The notes under the pieces: generated by a model
Database searches by the model: none
The model's input: the letters and a program-made list of their open reading frames with translations, nothing else
Told to the model about the DNA's origin: nothing
Shown: positions 36,061 to 49,709 of the stretch, piece after piece
How the letters are laid out: the number at the start of each line of letters is the position of its first letter
Numbering within the stretch: the stretch's first letter is position 1
NCBI GenBank assembly: GCA_035578155.1
Contig: JAPWDM010000007.1
Span: 30,478,413 to 30,542,412, forward strand
Direction: 5' to 3'
Origin: Brachynemurus nebulosus
Lineage: Eukaryota > Arthropoda > Insecta > Neuroptera > Myrmeleontidae
DNA length: 64,000 nucleotides
Program-made: the position numbers and the translations under genes

Positions 36061-36794
36061 AGACTATTCTCAGAAATTACTTTAACGCTTCAGTCCATTT
36101 AAGAACCAATTCGTAGTACTCCTGAAAATTTTATCAGAATCGATCGAATAGCTTTGGGGTTATGCATGCTGGAAGGTTTTACGGACACACAGACGGACAG
36201 ACTGACAGACACTGAATCAAAATTGTTTAAGTAGTTCTTCATCTTTCAAAAATAATTAAGAGGTTTGCGCTTCCTCAGTAAGTATTCCATTCTGAAAGGC
36301 AAAATTTCAATGGTTACACTGGCTCTCAGTCTAACATGAATGGTAACATGCTGCAAGAGATTAAAAGAAGGCCAACAGCTACTGTACAGCCCCGCTGAAA
36401 GACGGGTGTAGCAAGTGATATCATTTGCTATTCTGTGCTATGGAAGCGTTCAAGATGTTAGCAATATTAACTATACATACGACGCCGAACTGATATTTAA
36501 ATTTAAGATATTGTGTCATTTACAAGTAAGAGTTACATAATGGATTCTTTTTCCGTTACGCGCACACATTCATTATTCTGTTTCTCTTTGTCTTAATTAT
36601 CTGAGCTGTTGGGTCGGGCAAAGTACAGGTGATACACGATTTCAGGACACTTTACCTAATCGTTTGAACCATTGTCGGACCATAAATGAATCAATACTTT
36701 AAGAGATCGTATCGATCGTAACATAAATATATAAAAGTAGACATACTTTAAATCCTAATTAGTTTTATATGTTATTACTGTTATTAGTAATACG

Positions 36795-37131
36795 CAGGGT
36801 CGGCGCAAGATTGTTTGCTGTTGCAAGCGAAATATTTTTTGGTGTCTCCAATTTGGTAAACACTTATACATTTAGATAATCAATTTTGAACTTAAAAACA
36901 AAAAACTAAAGATTACACGTTCATTTTCCGAACCTAAAGGCTTAGAAAATGTACGAATTAGTCCATTACGATCGTTCAGTTAATACTGTTGCCAAGTCTA
37001 CGAGTCTTTCCTGCGTCATAGACTTAATTTAGAAAAACTACTCTCTCTCCAGTTTGTTATGCCATTTATTGCTGGCCGATCAATAATTTTTACGTACCTA
37101 AATTGTCGCCTAAATGGCCGCGCCGGCCCTG
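36795..37131. mobile_element. CAGGGYCGGCGC inverted-repeat element
   Basis: Left CAGGGTCGGCGCAAGATT; right inverse CAGGGCCGGCGCGGCCATTT. 337 bp, no coding capacity, no matching octamers. The termini are hAT-like. Confidence 0.45.
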
Positions 37132-40017
37132 ATATTATTATTGTATTGGAACGAAATTCTCCATGGATACACACACATATGGTATATGTCGCCCGTTATT
37201 CTAGCTGTTGCCTCACATATCTGTTCATTGAGCGTCACTTGTACTTCTAAATAACTATTTATGTAATTAAAATGGTTGTGAACGACGCTGCTCGTCGACG
37301 TCGGTATTTATCACAAAACAACTATGTGCTATGTATGTTATATATATGTAAATTATGGATAAACGAGCTATGCTACTTAATGTACATTTAGGCCGCCTTT
37401 GACACGGTTAACATACCGTAAAGTGAGATTGTTTTGCATACAGTTTTGATTGTTTTTTAATTTTTCCCTGGAAAAATTATATTTGTCATCTGACTCGATC
37501 CTGTCGCCTTGACTGTGTACCTTTGTTTCCGCAACATTTTGCATAACATAGCGAATTTTCTCGATAATGGTTTAAAATCGCTTATATACGGTAATGGTTT
37601 AAAGATGTATCTTTTTGCAAAAAACTTTTTTTTTTTTGAGGTTCCAGACACAAATTTTTAAAAGCAGACATATTCATCAAAATTTGTTCCCGCTTTTGTG
37701 GTATTGTTGCCAATAAAACGATTCCGCTTAGCGAATTTCAATTCATTCATCCATAAACGGATTTTGTCTAACATTGGGGATCCGTGTAGTAGTAAACGGG
37801 AGGTACTGCTGTAAGGAGCTTCAATATGACCTTCAAAATGACCTTCAATGCAGTACAAAAGTTTGTACTTTCTGGTAAAATTCATTAGTAATATCAGTGA
37901 ATATAGACGTAAGTAGAAAACGCAACCTGTGTTAATTTTTTAGACAATTTCAGACTGAGGCGAGACGTAGTTCACAAAGGCAACTACTATGTGGTACTGC
38001 AAGCATTTTGCTAGTCAGGACATGATTTTTGATAGTCTGCTATTTTCCATCAAAGGTTCGTCAAAAATAAACTGGAAATAAATTAAATATTTTTAAAAAT
38101 ATCATGTAATTTAACTTAGAAAGAATATTTAAATTTAAAACTTTTTAACTTATAACTTATTAAGACTCAATTTACTCAAACATGTGATAATTATTTTGAC
38201 ATTCTTTGATGAAAAATGGCTGACATGTCCGGACTATATTTTAGTATAGGGACTCGACCTAAATTCATAGTGTTTTGCCATCTAGCTGTCGTTTTTTACA
38301 CTATATTTTTTAGGCAGACAAATTCCATATGAAGGCTTGTTCTACGTACGTCTCTGTTCCCTGGTAATATTGACCGCTAAGCTGTGTCAAGACAGCGTTA
38401 AGTGTACGAAAGAGTTTATGATATTGCAGTAGTTGTGATTATCTGTACTATAATACCATATTTTAAAACTTATTTTATGAATCCATTTTAATGAAATCAC
38501 AAAAAAAGAGGAAATTACTTAAACGTTTTATAGTGTACAAACCAATACATTTCCATTAAAAAATTTCAACTAAGGATTTTGATATTAATTTGTACATCCC
38601 CTGTACCGGGCATAATATTCATCCTTCGGTCTATTTGTACGGCTGTTTGTTTACGTACCGGTAAAATAAATAGATACAGGAGGACAAAGTTTCCTGTTGT
38701 TTGGTCTCGTCATTATTTGAACAGCTGCATGCTGTGTCCTGGTACGTCCTGGTACGTCCAGTTATAGTTTTAGTTTCACAATTGCGAAATACAAAGGTAA
38801 ATATGGCAATGGCAAGCTTCGAGCTAGTACTTATTTTAAATGTAAAATAAACCAAATAAACAATTATTAATTACAGTAGAGTAATTCTAATTACAGTCTT
38901 CCTATTAACATTACGAAATAGTACGAATATAAACGAATTCGACCATTTTCTCGATTTTAACCCTTAACTATCAGGCATGCTATTTTAGCAACATAAACGT
39001 GAACGTGGGGTCTGTCAAATCCAAATCACGGACGTTTGGGGCTAGAGTGAACCAAGATTTGGTAACGTTACACTCGCACGGGTCCGTTTCGATCAAACTC
39101 GGAAGGAAATAGTAGCTCTTTGGAAAGCACATAGGTGTCCGGGTTGGCCTTCCCCGCCACTGGGTTTAAAAATAATAACAGGAATCTTAATTTTATTTTT
39201 CAAGTCCATTTTAACGATGTCTCACACGATTTGGTACGAAAAAAAAATTTTCATCCTCACCTTCCAAAATGTCATTTTCTGAATGTACTGTCCAAAGCTT
39301 GACGAACGAAATCTATTAGATTATAACCACTCAATTAGACGGACTACAAATGGAATTTGAAACTCAAGCACACTAATGGTGCTTATCGGACCACAAATCG
39401 GTATTTAAAGGTCAAATTATCTAAAAATGTTATGATAAGAACACGTAAAATTATAATCCGATTGAAAAATTGTTTCGCCTTAAATTGTTGTTTTGAATTT
39501 GAATGAAAGTCATATTAAACATTGTTGTGGTCGGAACTAACTGAGTACCACCCTGACAAACTGTTTGTAACAAATTTCTAAACCGCAACACTTAAACAAT
39601 TGCTCAAACTAAAATTTATGTTTCAAAACATTATATTATGTAAGTATATTATAGTTATACTCATAAAAATTGTTTATCAAATATGCTAGGATAAAATTTT
39701 CATGCTTCAAAGGGAAATTTTTTAAATTGTCAAATGATTTTATCATAGTTTGCGGTGTGTCGACTTTTTGTTTATAAAACACAAACTTATTTGTAGGTTT
39801 CTACTAGCAATTAAGGGGCAACACTTATATGACTGACCGAAAATAAGCTTAGTGTTTTGGAATTCTTTGCGATTTTCTCAATGTTGCTATTGGAAAACTA
39901 TTTTGGTATTAACAAAGAATAAAATTGTTTCTTAGAGTTCCGAACAAAAAAATCTCCGAATCATAATTTCGCCATGTTCGTCTGAATTTTTAGGGGTGTG
40001 GTATAGGAAACTATAAG

Positions 40018-40437
40018 ACAGCCATTCTTTTGTTACGGACATGACATTTTCTCGCACTTTACACGCCTTCTCATAAGGGAAAAAATAGAAGTTATTTTGT
40101 TCTTAAAAATTTTCAATACTAAGCAGATAGACAAATGTGTACACAATATTTGTACTGAATATAAAATACATAACATTATTAGTTTTAATACTAGAGCTAA
40201 AAAAGTCTGTGTTATAGACGTGACAAAAAGTACCTTTTTGTCGCGTCCGTAACATATCTCTAGCATTAAAACTAATAATGTTATGTATTTTATATTAAGT
40301 ACAAATATTGTGTACACATTTGTCTACCTGTTTAGTATTGAAAATTTATAAGAAAACAATAACTTCCATTTTTTTTTTTTTATGAGAAGGCGTGTAAACG
40401 TGCGTGAAAATGTCATGTCCGTAACTAAAGAATGGCT
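40018..40437. mobile_element. Full-length palindromic MITE
   Basis: The two halves are complementary over most of about 420 bases: ACAGCCATTCTTTTGTTACG at the left, CGTAACTAAAGAATGGCTGT at the right, and inner arms with AAAATACATAACATTATTAG. The axis is near 40,230. An open frame across it only reflects the palindrome. Confidence 0.8.
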
Positions 40438-40713
40438 GTATATGTATCAGTTTGAATACTTTTAAGTAATTAATTTTAACTGTCAGTAGATAACAAGTCG
40501 CGAGTGAACTAACCTACGACCCTTTTTCAAGATAAGATTAAAATCTGACCGTGGGAGCGAACTAGTATGCACCCTTTTTACTGTAAAGGGTATTTTTCAA
40601 AAGAATGGCTGAATGGCTGAAGAATATAATAAAATATTACTTCGGATCTACCGTTAGTCGAGATTCATTTATCTTTTCAGTAATTTTATCCATCAAATAT
40701 TTTTATAGCGAAA

Positions 40714-40775
40714 GTAATAAAGTTACAGCGGTTCTGTATCAAAAGTAGTAAGGTTACAGCGATTCTACCGCGGAC
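40714..40775 (+). repeat. 31-bp minisatellite, locus 1
   Basis: GTAATAAAGTTACAGCGGTT at 40,714 and GTAGTAAGGTTACAGCGATT at 40,745: two units with period 31. Confidence 0.75.
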
Positions 40776-42058
40776 TGTACGAATTTGTGAAATGTAAAAG
40801 CAGCAAAATGCAATAAATTATTATAGTGCGAAATTTATTTCAAGGCCCTGCTTTTGGCTCCTTTTTTATTTGATATAACGACAGCTTTTATATAGTAAGG
40901 CAGGAACCTTATTTGTCCTATAATGTTCGATAAAATCACTTTTAAAAAACGTAGTCAAACTTTTTCAAGAAGCGCTAACATAGTTAGGTGTAAAAAAGTA
41001 AATTTAACATAATCTCTAACTTATCATAGGATACGACAAATTTTTCTACGGAATTCTAAGAAGTTGTTTCGCTAGTGATAACACCAATACAGTCAGTTGT
41101 TGGAAAAGAATAAATATATAGAATATTCTCGTTTTCCGAGCCTTCCCTAAAGTGCATTTCGGTACTAGTCTAAACCGTCGTACGATCGTATAAACGATTT
41201 TGACACAAATCTGCTCCTGCATCCTCTACATATGTTGATTGGGGCGTCGGCAGCGGCCCGAACTATGTACATAGCTCTCAGATACGCATACAGATAAACA
41301 ATATCGAGCTACATATATGGGCTACGGTGGGTATTTGTTTAGTGCTCTCTATCTCTCGTTTCTATGTCACTCTAACATTGGAACCACCGTACGTGCTAAA
41401 CAGAGATGGAGCGAAACGGCGATGGTGCGCTGGGGGACGAGGACACCGTGTTGCCGAACCATGAATGAAATGATTGCAGAGTCCATTGATAACAGACAAT
41501 CGTGTTTTATGAATGGAAACGCTATTTTGTATACATTGCATGTATTTTTACATACTAGAGTCGCTTCTGTGTTCTCATACAACGGCTCAGATTGCAAAAT
41601 TTCGAAACATTTTTGGTCTGTAAAACTTATGAAATTTAAATTTTTAAAATAAATAATTTTAAGGGGCTAGGATACAGTGAAATTTTCACAACATCAAAAA
41701 CTGCTGGAATTTTTTTATCATAAAATATTAGTAAATCATTTTAGGAATATATCCCCAAATTTTCGGAGTGATATTCGAAGTACTTATTTGTATTCTATTG
41801 TGTGCCAAAATAGTATCATTTTTATTATTATATGTCGAAATTTTAAACACATTTTTATCGAAACGACATTTTTACAATTGACGGAACTTCTTACTCAAAA
41901 ACTATTCGATCGATTCTTTTAAAATTAACAAAGTTTAAAATTTGATTTTCGATAATTTCTGCGAGTTTTGAAGTCGGTTAATAAGAACTAGACTTTTTGT
42001 CTGGTGAAAATTTTGATTACTTATCCTTCAGTGAAATTTTAAATATTCAGTAAATAAA

Positions 42059-42258
42059 CAGGGCCGGCAAGAGAGTGGAGCAGGTGGGGCAATTGTCCGG
42101 GGGCCCGGGCCTAAAAAGGGAGTTCGCAACCTGGATTAGGAGCCCGGACAGAGTGAGAAGACGTTTTTTTTTTTTGCTCGTTAATTGTATTTTTGGAAAA
42201 ACAATGTTCGAAAATTTTTGTTGTGCCCGGGGGCCCGTCATTTCCTTCTCGTGCCCTG
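42059..42258. mobile_element. hAT MITE, 200 bp, perfect 8-bp duplication
   Basis: TAAATAAA lies directly before CAGGGCCGGCAAGAGAG and again directly after GTGCCCTG. The interior is GC-rich with CCGGGGGCCCGGGCC and its echo CCCGGGGGCCCG. The intact duplication suggests a fairly recent insertion. Confidence 0.85.
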
Positions 42259-42454
42259 TAAATAAATATTAAATTAGCTATTGATTGGTTGTTTAAGGAT
42301 TCGCTACCTACTATGTTCTTGAAAAATATGTTTTCATTGCAATCAGAAAAATTTGTATCCATTAGTTTCCATTCATAAAAGTATAATGGTAAAAATTTAT
42401 AGGAATCAAATTGAATTTTCCAGATCGGAGGAATATTGATTATTAATTGATTGG

Positions 42455-42457
<3 letters not shown>

Positions 42458-42511
<54 letters not shown>
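42458..42511. repeat. (TA)n microsatellite
   Basis: About 27 TA units. Confidence 0.95.
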
Positions 42512-42513
<2 letters not shown>

Positions 42514-45323
42514 AGAATTAGGGATAATGCGAAGGTGATTTAACAGTGGTGGATTCGAAGGTAGTAGAAATGTACCGACAAGTCGGTCACTTTACATTCC
42601 CAGCCTTTAGGCCAAATAAACGTCGGCTAACTACTCATAAGCTGATGGTGTTAATTTTCTCAAGAAGAAAATAAGTAATGCTTAGTTGAAATACCAAAGT
42701 TCAGAATACATCTTATTTAGGTCACAATACAGGTACACAATAATTTTTCACTAATCATATTACGAAAAACGTTTTTCACAATTTTCATAAAATTATTGTC
42801 GCAATTTTGATGTCTTTGTCACAAATGATCATAGTCATACATTTTTTTTTAATATAAAAGCATTTTTTTTCTCAATTTTTAATAAAAACAGATTTTTCTT
42901 TTAGTAAGAAAAATAATGTTTTCATTTAAAAAAAATACATCGTTTATAATTTTAGAAAATATCGTTATTGTTAAGTGAAATCGTTTGAAAATATTGAAAG
43001 TATAGTCGATTACACGAAAATCAGACACGACCACTTTTCCTCAGGACCCAACCAGCAATCGAATTACTAGTATCGATACTATTAACGATATTAAAATTGC
43101 TAAAAATGACAAAGAAGTAATTTTTTTGTCGTACTCTGAAAAAATTATACATGTCGCTTCAAAAAAAAAAAAAGAAACGCGATAAAATATTTTTTTTCAA
43201 CTTTGGATTGCAACCCCTCAAAACATTTCTCAAAACAAAGTCAAGAAAATACATATATAATTTTTTTGAAATGTACCATACACATAATATAGGTTGACAT
43301 TTGAATTTGTCTTGCTCAATATAAGAATTTTTCTTTTAGTAAAAAATGACAAACATTAATGTTATCGTAGGTAAACGACTTTAACCGACTTTCACGTATA
43401 CAATTAACGAAAGCTTTTCAAAATATGCTAGTCTCCGTCTATAACAGTGTTGGTCAAACTGTGTCCCGCAAAAAAATTATAGAACTGTTGGCAAATAAAA
43501 ATGATGGACTTAATCGATTCTCACCACTTTTATATTTTGTACAGACGGAGTTGAGACTAACATTCAAGAATTGAAACAGAAGTATTCATGGGATTCTGTA
43601 TCACTTCATGAGTGGGTCCATCACACACATGAGTGGTGATTTTTTAACAAAAAACTCGACTTTGTAATTATGAGTGACTACCTATTTCTCTGCCTGCCGT
43701 TCGACATCCACCGTTTGATTTTAAATATACGTACTATAAAATGAATGAGAAAATAAGAAATAAATATATAAAGCTCAGTTCGATGGAGCTTTTGGAGTTA
43801 CTAATATAGCAACTATGCATAGCATAACAAATATAATATACAATTTAATAAATCTGCTATAGATTCAATGGTTTTCTATCGTAACTTATACGCTATTTTG
43901 AACATTGGCGTCGAATAATTTCAACAATTTAACATTTTTTGAACTCAATTGAATGAGCGAAAAATATAAATGAAAATAGTTTGACGTACAAAAAACGTTT
44001 AAGGATATCAACTGGTGCGGATTTGAAAAATATCAGTCATTATTAACACTTTCAGTCCCATGACTCCGGCATCCGAAACCAAACAAAACATCCTCAGAGG
44101 CCGATGGCGATCTACTTGATTACACATTATGTGTGCGATGTTTATCATCATTCATTACACGAAAGTGTTCCTACTCACACAAATACATACCAACACACAC
44201 TACATTTTTAGTTTCTATGTATAAAAAATTTTAAGATAAACAAAAAATACATAAAAAAAATTATTTATATTTTTAAATAAAATTGATTTGAATGTCAGTG
44301 TATATGTAGTATGTGCGCATCACGTACGTATGTTTACAGTTTTACACATACACGTTGAACTGTGTTGAATCTATTCAGTGTTTGAATCATTTTATTTAAA
44401 TATTTTATGTATTTGTTTACCTATATAAATTTTTTTTTCTTAAATATTGCCGGCTTCCGGGGAAGTTTACTATTAAAATGCTCGGGCCTCATAGTGTTAA
44501 TTTCGTACTTTCACTTCTAATAATAATTCAAGAATATTGTGACGAAATTTTAGAGTGAAATACCAAATTTCTAGTTTTACAGTCATTTGTGTTACATATG
44601 TGACATTTTTCTCGAAATTTTATTATTGTATTTTTTGAAGCAAACATCATAAGTTTGACATAATATTATGTTCTGTTCAGTTTCAATTTCGTATAATTTA
44701 GAAGTGATTTTCACTAAGTGACTAAGGTAAGGGAGGTCATCCAAGAAAAGTTACATCACGAAAAGTGTGTGATTCAAGTTTAAAAAGTTAGTAATGTAAT
44801 AATGTTATCATCTTGTGCAGATCACCTTCCGATCACCGCTATGACGTAATAACGCACGTATGCGACCTCAAAAATAGTAAAAAATTATTTTCAAGATTAA
44901 ATGCAACCAGGTTAGAACCAGAATTGTCTGTTTACCATAAAATAATTTATATGAGAAAATTGGCTTTCAAATAATACAAATACAGAATATGTTTGATATC
45001 ATTCAAATGCATATTAAATGAAATTTCAATTTTTTTTTTTAATTTTAAAATTTACATTTGTTAAATTTTAGTAATCTGAGAAGGACAGAAGTTAATTGAT
45101 AAGTTAATTTAATTACACTGCGTGACACGATTTCGGTACCCGGAAAACTGATTGCTCTTATAGTTATCTGTTAGCTAGAGTATATTGGCAGTGTTTGTCT
45201 TTTTAGCGAATTTCCATAATGGAAACTCGCTATTCCAGCCTTGCTCATGGTGGAAGTTCAGCCCGTGACTATGGCAGAAATTTGTTTTGAGGCCCCTAGA
45301 ACCCAAAAATAACATTCACTAAA

Positions 45324-45328
<5 letters not shown>

Positions 45329-45397
<69 letters not shown>
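45329..45397. repeat. (TA)n microsatellite
   Basis: About 34 TA units, followed by a degenerate TATG/TATGTA tail. Confidence 0.95.
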
Positions 45398-45410
<13 letters not shown>

Positions 45411-45857
45411 GGTTTATGTATGTATATATGTATCAGCACGATAGCTCTTCAGGAAAAGCCGCTAGGTTTACGAAATTTGGTGACAACATTGAAAGTCCAA
45501 AAATCTTGGATGAGTTCTTCAGCCAAGCACGTCGGATACCAGGAACATGGTTTTTGTTCTTGCAAAAAATTAGTTTTTTGCCAAAATTTGCTATAATTTA
45601 AAAGTTTTCGCCACATTTTTTTACACCATTGCAAAGACGGAAAAAAATCACATAAAAAAGGTTTTTGAACTATTATTCTAGGTTAGCTAGTTTTTGAGAA
45701 AATAAGAAAACAAGTTCTGGACCCACCATCCACTACCGGGGCGGTTCTAGAAACCTCCGGCGGTGGGTGGAGACTCATATTTGTTTAAAATATTGCTTTT
45801 AAATAAAATGATTTTTTGAGTTTGTTGGTGCCAAATTGATTTATTCTGAAACTAAAA

Positions 45858-46085
45858 TACCCCTGTCGCAGCATCCTGCATAACATAGCGAATTTCCATT
45901 TACAAAAGTACGTTTTTCTCGGAAACTAGTTGATATAGAGTAATTGTAAATAAAAAAAATCTTCTTTATGTGAATTTTCCGCCTCAGTCCGCCAAATCTT
46001 TTTCACGAAAAATGTCCAAAACACTGTAAACGTTTTCACGAAATTTCTTAAAAATAAGATGTTTCGTTCTTGAGTTATCGTGCGG

Positions 46086-46150
<65 letters not shown>

Positions 46151-46386
46151 TACTAAGTGTCCGCACGATAACTCAAGAATGAAACATCTTATTTTTAAGA
46201 AATTTCGTGAAAACGTTTACGGTGTTTTGGACATTTTTCGTTAAAAAAATTTGGCGGAATGAGGCGGAAAAATCACATAAAAAAGGTTTTTTATTTACAA
46301 TTACTCTATATCAACTAGTTTCCGAGAAAAACGTACTTTTGTAAATGGAAATTCGCTATGTTATGCAGGATGCTGCGACAGGGGTA
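45858..46386. mobile_element. Palindromic foldback element with a (TA)n centre
   Basis: TACCCCTGTCGCAGCATCCT on the left is inverted as AGGATGCTGCGACAGGGGTA on the right. The arms remain complementary for about 230 bases, through CACGATAACTCAAGAATGAA, up to a (TA)n tract at 46,089-46,147. Non-coding. A short related segment (GCATAACATAGCGAATTTTC) occurs at 37,541-37,560. Confidence 0.8.
46089..46147. repeat. (TA)n microsatellite at palindrome centre
   Basis: About 29 TA units at the axis of the 45,858-46,386 palindrome. Confidence 0.95.
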
Positions 46387-46537
46387 TTGTTTCTATCACG
46401 TCTTGTTTTTGAGGTACACACCGACAACTTTTCTTGAACTGTCCTTATTGCGTCCATATTAGTACACTACTGTTGTAAATCGTTTGTATTGGTCACACGG
46501 ATAAGTAATCACAGAGCCGAAAAACGCACAACTCTTA

Positions 46538-46696
46538 GGCTGCCTGTACACGATCAGTAATATTGTCAGTATTTACTGACAAAAATAGTGAATCATTATT
46601 TTTATTGTATAAATATTCAGTATTATCAATACACGATCAGTAATAATGTCAGTATTTCGAAATACTGACAGTATTACTGATCGTATACAGGCAGCC
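46538..46696. mobile_element. GGCTGCC MITE, copy 2
   Basis: Same termini and interior as the copy at 34,571, same orientation, with a 12-base difference in length from an interior indel near the TATATGAATAC segment. Confidence 0.85.
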
Positions 46697-47356
46697 TTTG
46701 TGAACAATTTGTTAAATGCATACAAGATGGGTTTCCAGATGTCTTTTTTGAAAATTCATTTTTTTCATTCCTATTCCTCTTTTCTTATTTCAAGTCTTAG
46801 AGCTGTAAGTGGTGAATTAGGGGAGCGGTTTCACCAGGATAGTGAAAATAAAACTTCAATAATGTTTTGAATAAATTAAATAATTTAGACAATATAAAAT
46901 ACTAATCACTTAGCAATGATCAATAAATTTCATTACAGAAATTCGATTAGACCAGATAGTACTCCTGAAATTGAAAATGGCAACCTGAATAAGGTTATTT
47001 CAATTTTAATTAAAATTAATTTTGGTTAATAACGATTAGAACTGTATTTTGAAATTATATTTGGGTATCGTATTGACATATTGTACCAATCAATGTACTA
47101 TACGTGCATATATGTATATCAAATGAGCTATATGCATCATATTTTCGTGAATGCTTTTAATAAATAATTTATATGTATTTACGCCTAATGGAGTATTATG
47201 CCACTGGCAAAACAAATACTGAAAACGTAAAATTTAACAAAACATCTAGTTTATGGAACAAGTTATACCATATACACAATATTTGACAAGTTCATTTCAA
47301 AAATCGGTTTGTCAAAAATTTTCAAAAATCAACATATCTGTTAACAAAATAAATTC

Positions 47357-47420
47357 ACAGCAGTTCTATATTAAAAGTATTAAGGTTACAGCGGTTCTGT
47401 ACCAAAAGTAGTAAAGTTAT
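47357..47420 (+). repeat. 31-bp minisatellite, locus 2
   Basis: GTATTAAGGTTACAGCGGTT at 47,377 and GTAGTAAAGTTAT at 47,408 (period 31), with a partial unit just before. Confidence 0.75.
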
Positions 47421-48363
47421 TCATGGGTAAATAGTAAGAATATTTATTTAAAAATGTCTTTTTCCACTTCAAAACGTCTGCGCTTTTTGAGACGTCGGTT
47501 CTAAACGTCGGTGTCGTTTTGAAGCGATATGTACGTGGGTCCTTATCTTATTACGCTCCAAAATCATAATTATACACCGTATGGTTCAGTTTATAACCGA
47601 AATTCTGGTTATAATTGTGCGACTAAAATGGTTTTTGAAATAAACCTCTTCGTCATACCTAGTGTATACGCCAAATATATATCCTGTTTGGTAGATATTG
47701 CCATATTCTGTATGTAAAGTTACTACGACTGTTTCAATGTGTGCAACAAGGATAATTAAATCACATTATCATACAGATTAGAATGAAACAGTTATATTTA
47801 CTTGATAAGTTGCAGATGTGAATGGCGTGGGTGGATTTGTATGTATGTATATATGTACATACGTATATATAGTGAGAAACATTTTATGAATCAGATCGAA
47901 GTCCCAATGTGCTTTAGCATTTCCATCCCCCCAACCACTGCCATCCCCGTGGTGTTGCCGTTCCCGTGCCACATTCACGTTGCCTAGTTTAGTCAGTTTC
48001 GTTAATATATACATATATACCTGACCCCTGGAGTGTAACACAGAGCAATGTTATAGATGTTAGTGTCCCGGAATGAACAAGCTCCCGCCAAACGCCCGTC
48101 CGCCCGCCTTCGTCATTCATAACAATATTATCGTCAAAGTGTGCTCCAAATACGTTAAATGCCATGATTATTTTAATTCGAACGAAAATTTTTCATACAA
48201 ACAAACATTCAGACATCATCTTAACGTGTAAACAAACGGGACCAATCTTATAATTTCACTCATTTATAATAATTAGTTTTTAATTGTCCGCAATTCTGCA
48301 GTGTGACGTCATATGGTAGTTTTTTGTTGTTGGATATTTAAGTATAAAAGTATATCGGATACT

Positions 48364-48381
48364 CCCCCCCCCCCCCCCCCC
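48364..48381 (+). repeat. Poly(C) tract
   Basis: Eighteen consecutive C followed by ACACG. Confidence 0.9.
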
Positions 48382-48444
48382 ACACGCTGGTTAATGTTTA
48401 ATGTTTTTTCCTGTTTGTTGTTTGTGCTGAATTTATGGAATTAT

Positions 48445-49299
48445 CAGGGCCGAATTTACAATTGAATCGGTGAGTGCAAAAATCACATAAGTCACATTTT
48501 TGAAATTTTACAGGAGAACGAAAAAACAGTATACTGTTCCCAAAATATGAATTTTTTGGAAAAATTTTTCAACTCAAACTTTACAATCATATTACGGAAA
48601 TGTGTTCAAAATATTATTTTCTCATTTTCAAATAAAGTTTTCTTTATAAAATAACAAAAATAAATTTGACTTGGGTTGCTTCTGCACTCAACAAATATTA
48701 TACATCACAACTTTTACTGAATATACTTTTTTAATGACAAACTAATATACTTTTTTAATGACAAATAAGACAACAAGAAAATAAAATGTGTACAGACTAA
48801 ATTTAATGTTAAAAATGACAGCTAAATAATAGAAAGCCATCTCGTGAAGAAAGTGACAATTTTATCAGCGTTGAGTGCAGAAAGCACATAAGTCACAGAC
48901 TATTTGCCAAGTCTTTATATTTTCAAAAATAAAACCCTGACTGATGTGGTTTCTTTACACAATGTCAGTTTACCTTAGATAAACTCATTGAGTGTAAAAA
49001 GTGAATTTTCAAATTTTATTGACTGTGGTTTCTGCACTCACCGATTCAATTGTTACGTTCATATAGCAAATAAAATTTTATGTTTTCACCTCTTCTAACA
49101 TTTGGATAAACTTAACTGACGTGAAAATATCTGTAAATTCGATTTTATAACCAAGACAAAATTTCTGGTGGAACTAGGAATCAGGAACCAGTCAGTAGTA
49201 ACAAATTTCAGGTTTATTATTCAAGCTCCTTCCAAGATATTAGTTGGTGAAAACACCGTGAAACACTTCCGTAACCGCTTATGTCTAAATTCGGCCCTG
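48445..49299. mobile_element. hAT-like non-autonomous element, 855 bp
   Basis: CAGGGCCGAATTTA at the left and inverse TAAATTCGGCCCTG at the right. Flanking octamers GGAATTAT and GGAATAAT differ by one base. Subterminal CAATTGAATCGGTGAGTGC is also inverted inside. Several AGTGCAGAAAGCACATAAGT-type copies recur in the interior. No transposase. Confidence 0.75.
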
Positions 49300-49425
49300 G
49301 GAATAATCATTTGATGGGAAGGTATTTTTTGGCGTAGGTACACAAGGGTTAGATCAATAGTTATATTTTACTATTTCCAATAACACACTTGAACCCACTT
49401 AGCTCCGAAAAATGTTTCAATAGGT

Positions 49426-49709
49426 CAGCGTTTCTCAAACTTTTTTCTCCGCATACCCTTATTTAACCATATCATGTTGAATCGAATGATAAGTAAAAAC
49501 AGTCGCGGATTTAAGTTTAGGCTCGCCCGGTTTGGGCCTATGGTGTTAAATTTTTGTGGGTAACATCAGAGAAAATAAAATAATAATATTTAAAATTGTT
49601 TCGAAGTGATTTCAATTTAAAACTTTTTGACTATTTAAAATCGCCATTACAGAAATCTGATCGCATTCGTACCCTCACGAATACGAATACCACACTTTGT
49701 TGAACACTG
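49426..49709. mobile_element. Possible hAT MITE with CAGCGTTTCTCAAAC terminus
   Basis: Left CAGCGTTTCTCAAACTTTTT, right inverse CAGTGTTCAACAAAGTGTGG. A second CAGTCGCGGATTTAAG end lies inside at about 49,500. The terminus resembles the widespread CAGTGGTTCTCAAACTTT hAT end. Confidence 0.45.

Noticed and set aside
40033..40317. 94-codon minus-strand open frame
   Set aside because: It runs across the axis of a palindromic MITE, has no family motif, and its openness follows from AT-rich arms.
41317..41652. 111-codon plus-strand open frame
   Set aside because: No recognisable domain. Part of it lies in a stretch with inverted CTCTCTATCTCT/AGAGATGGAGCG text, so it looks like repeat-derived or chance coding.
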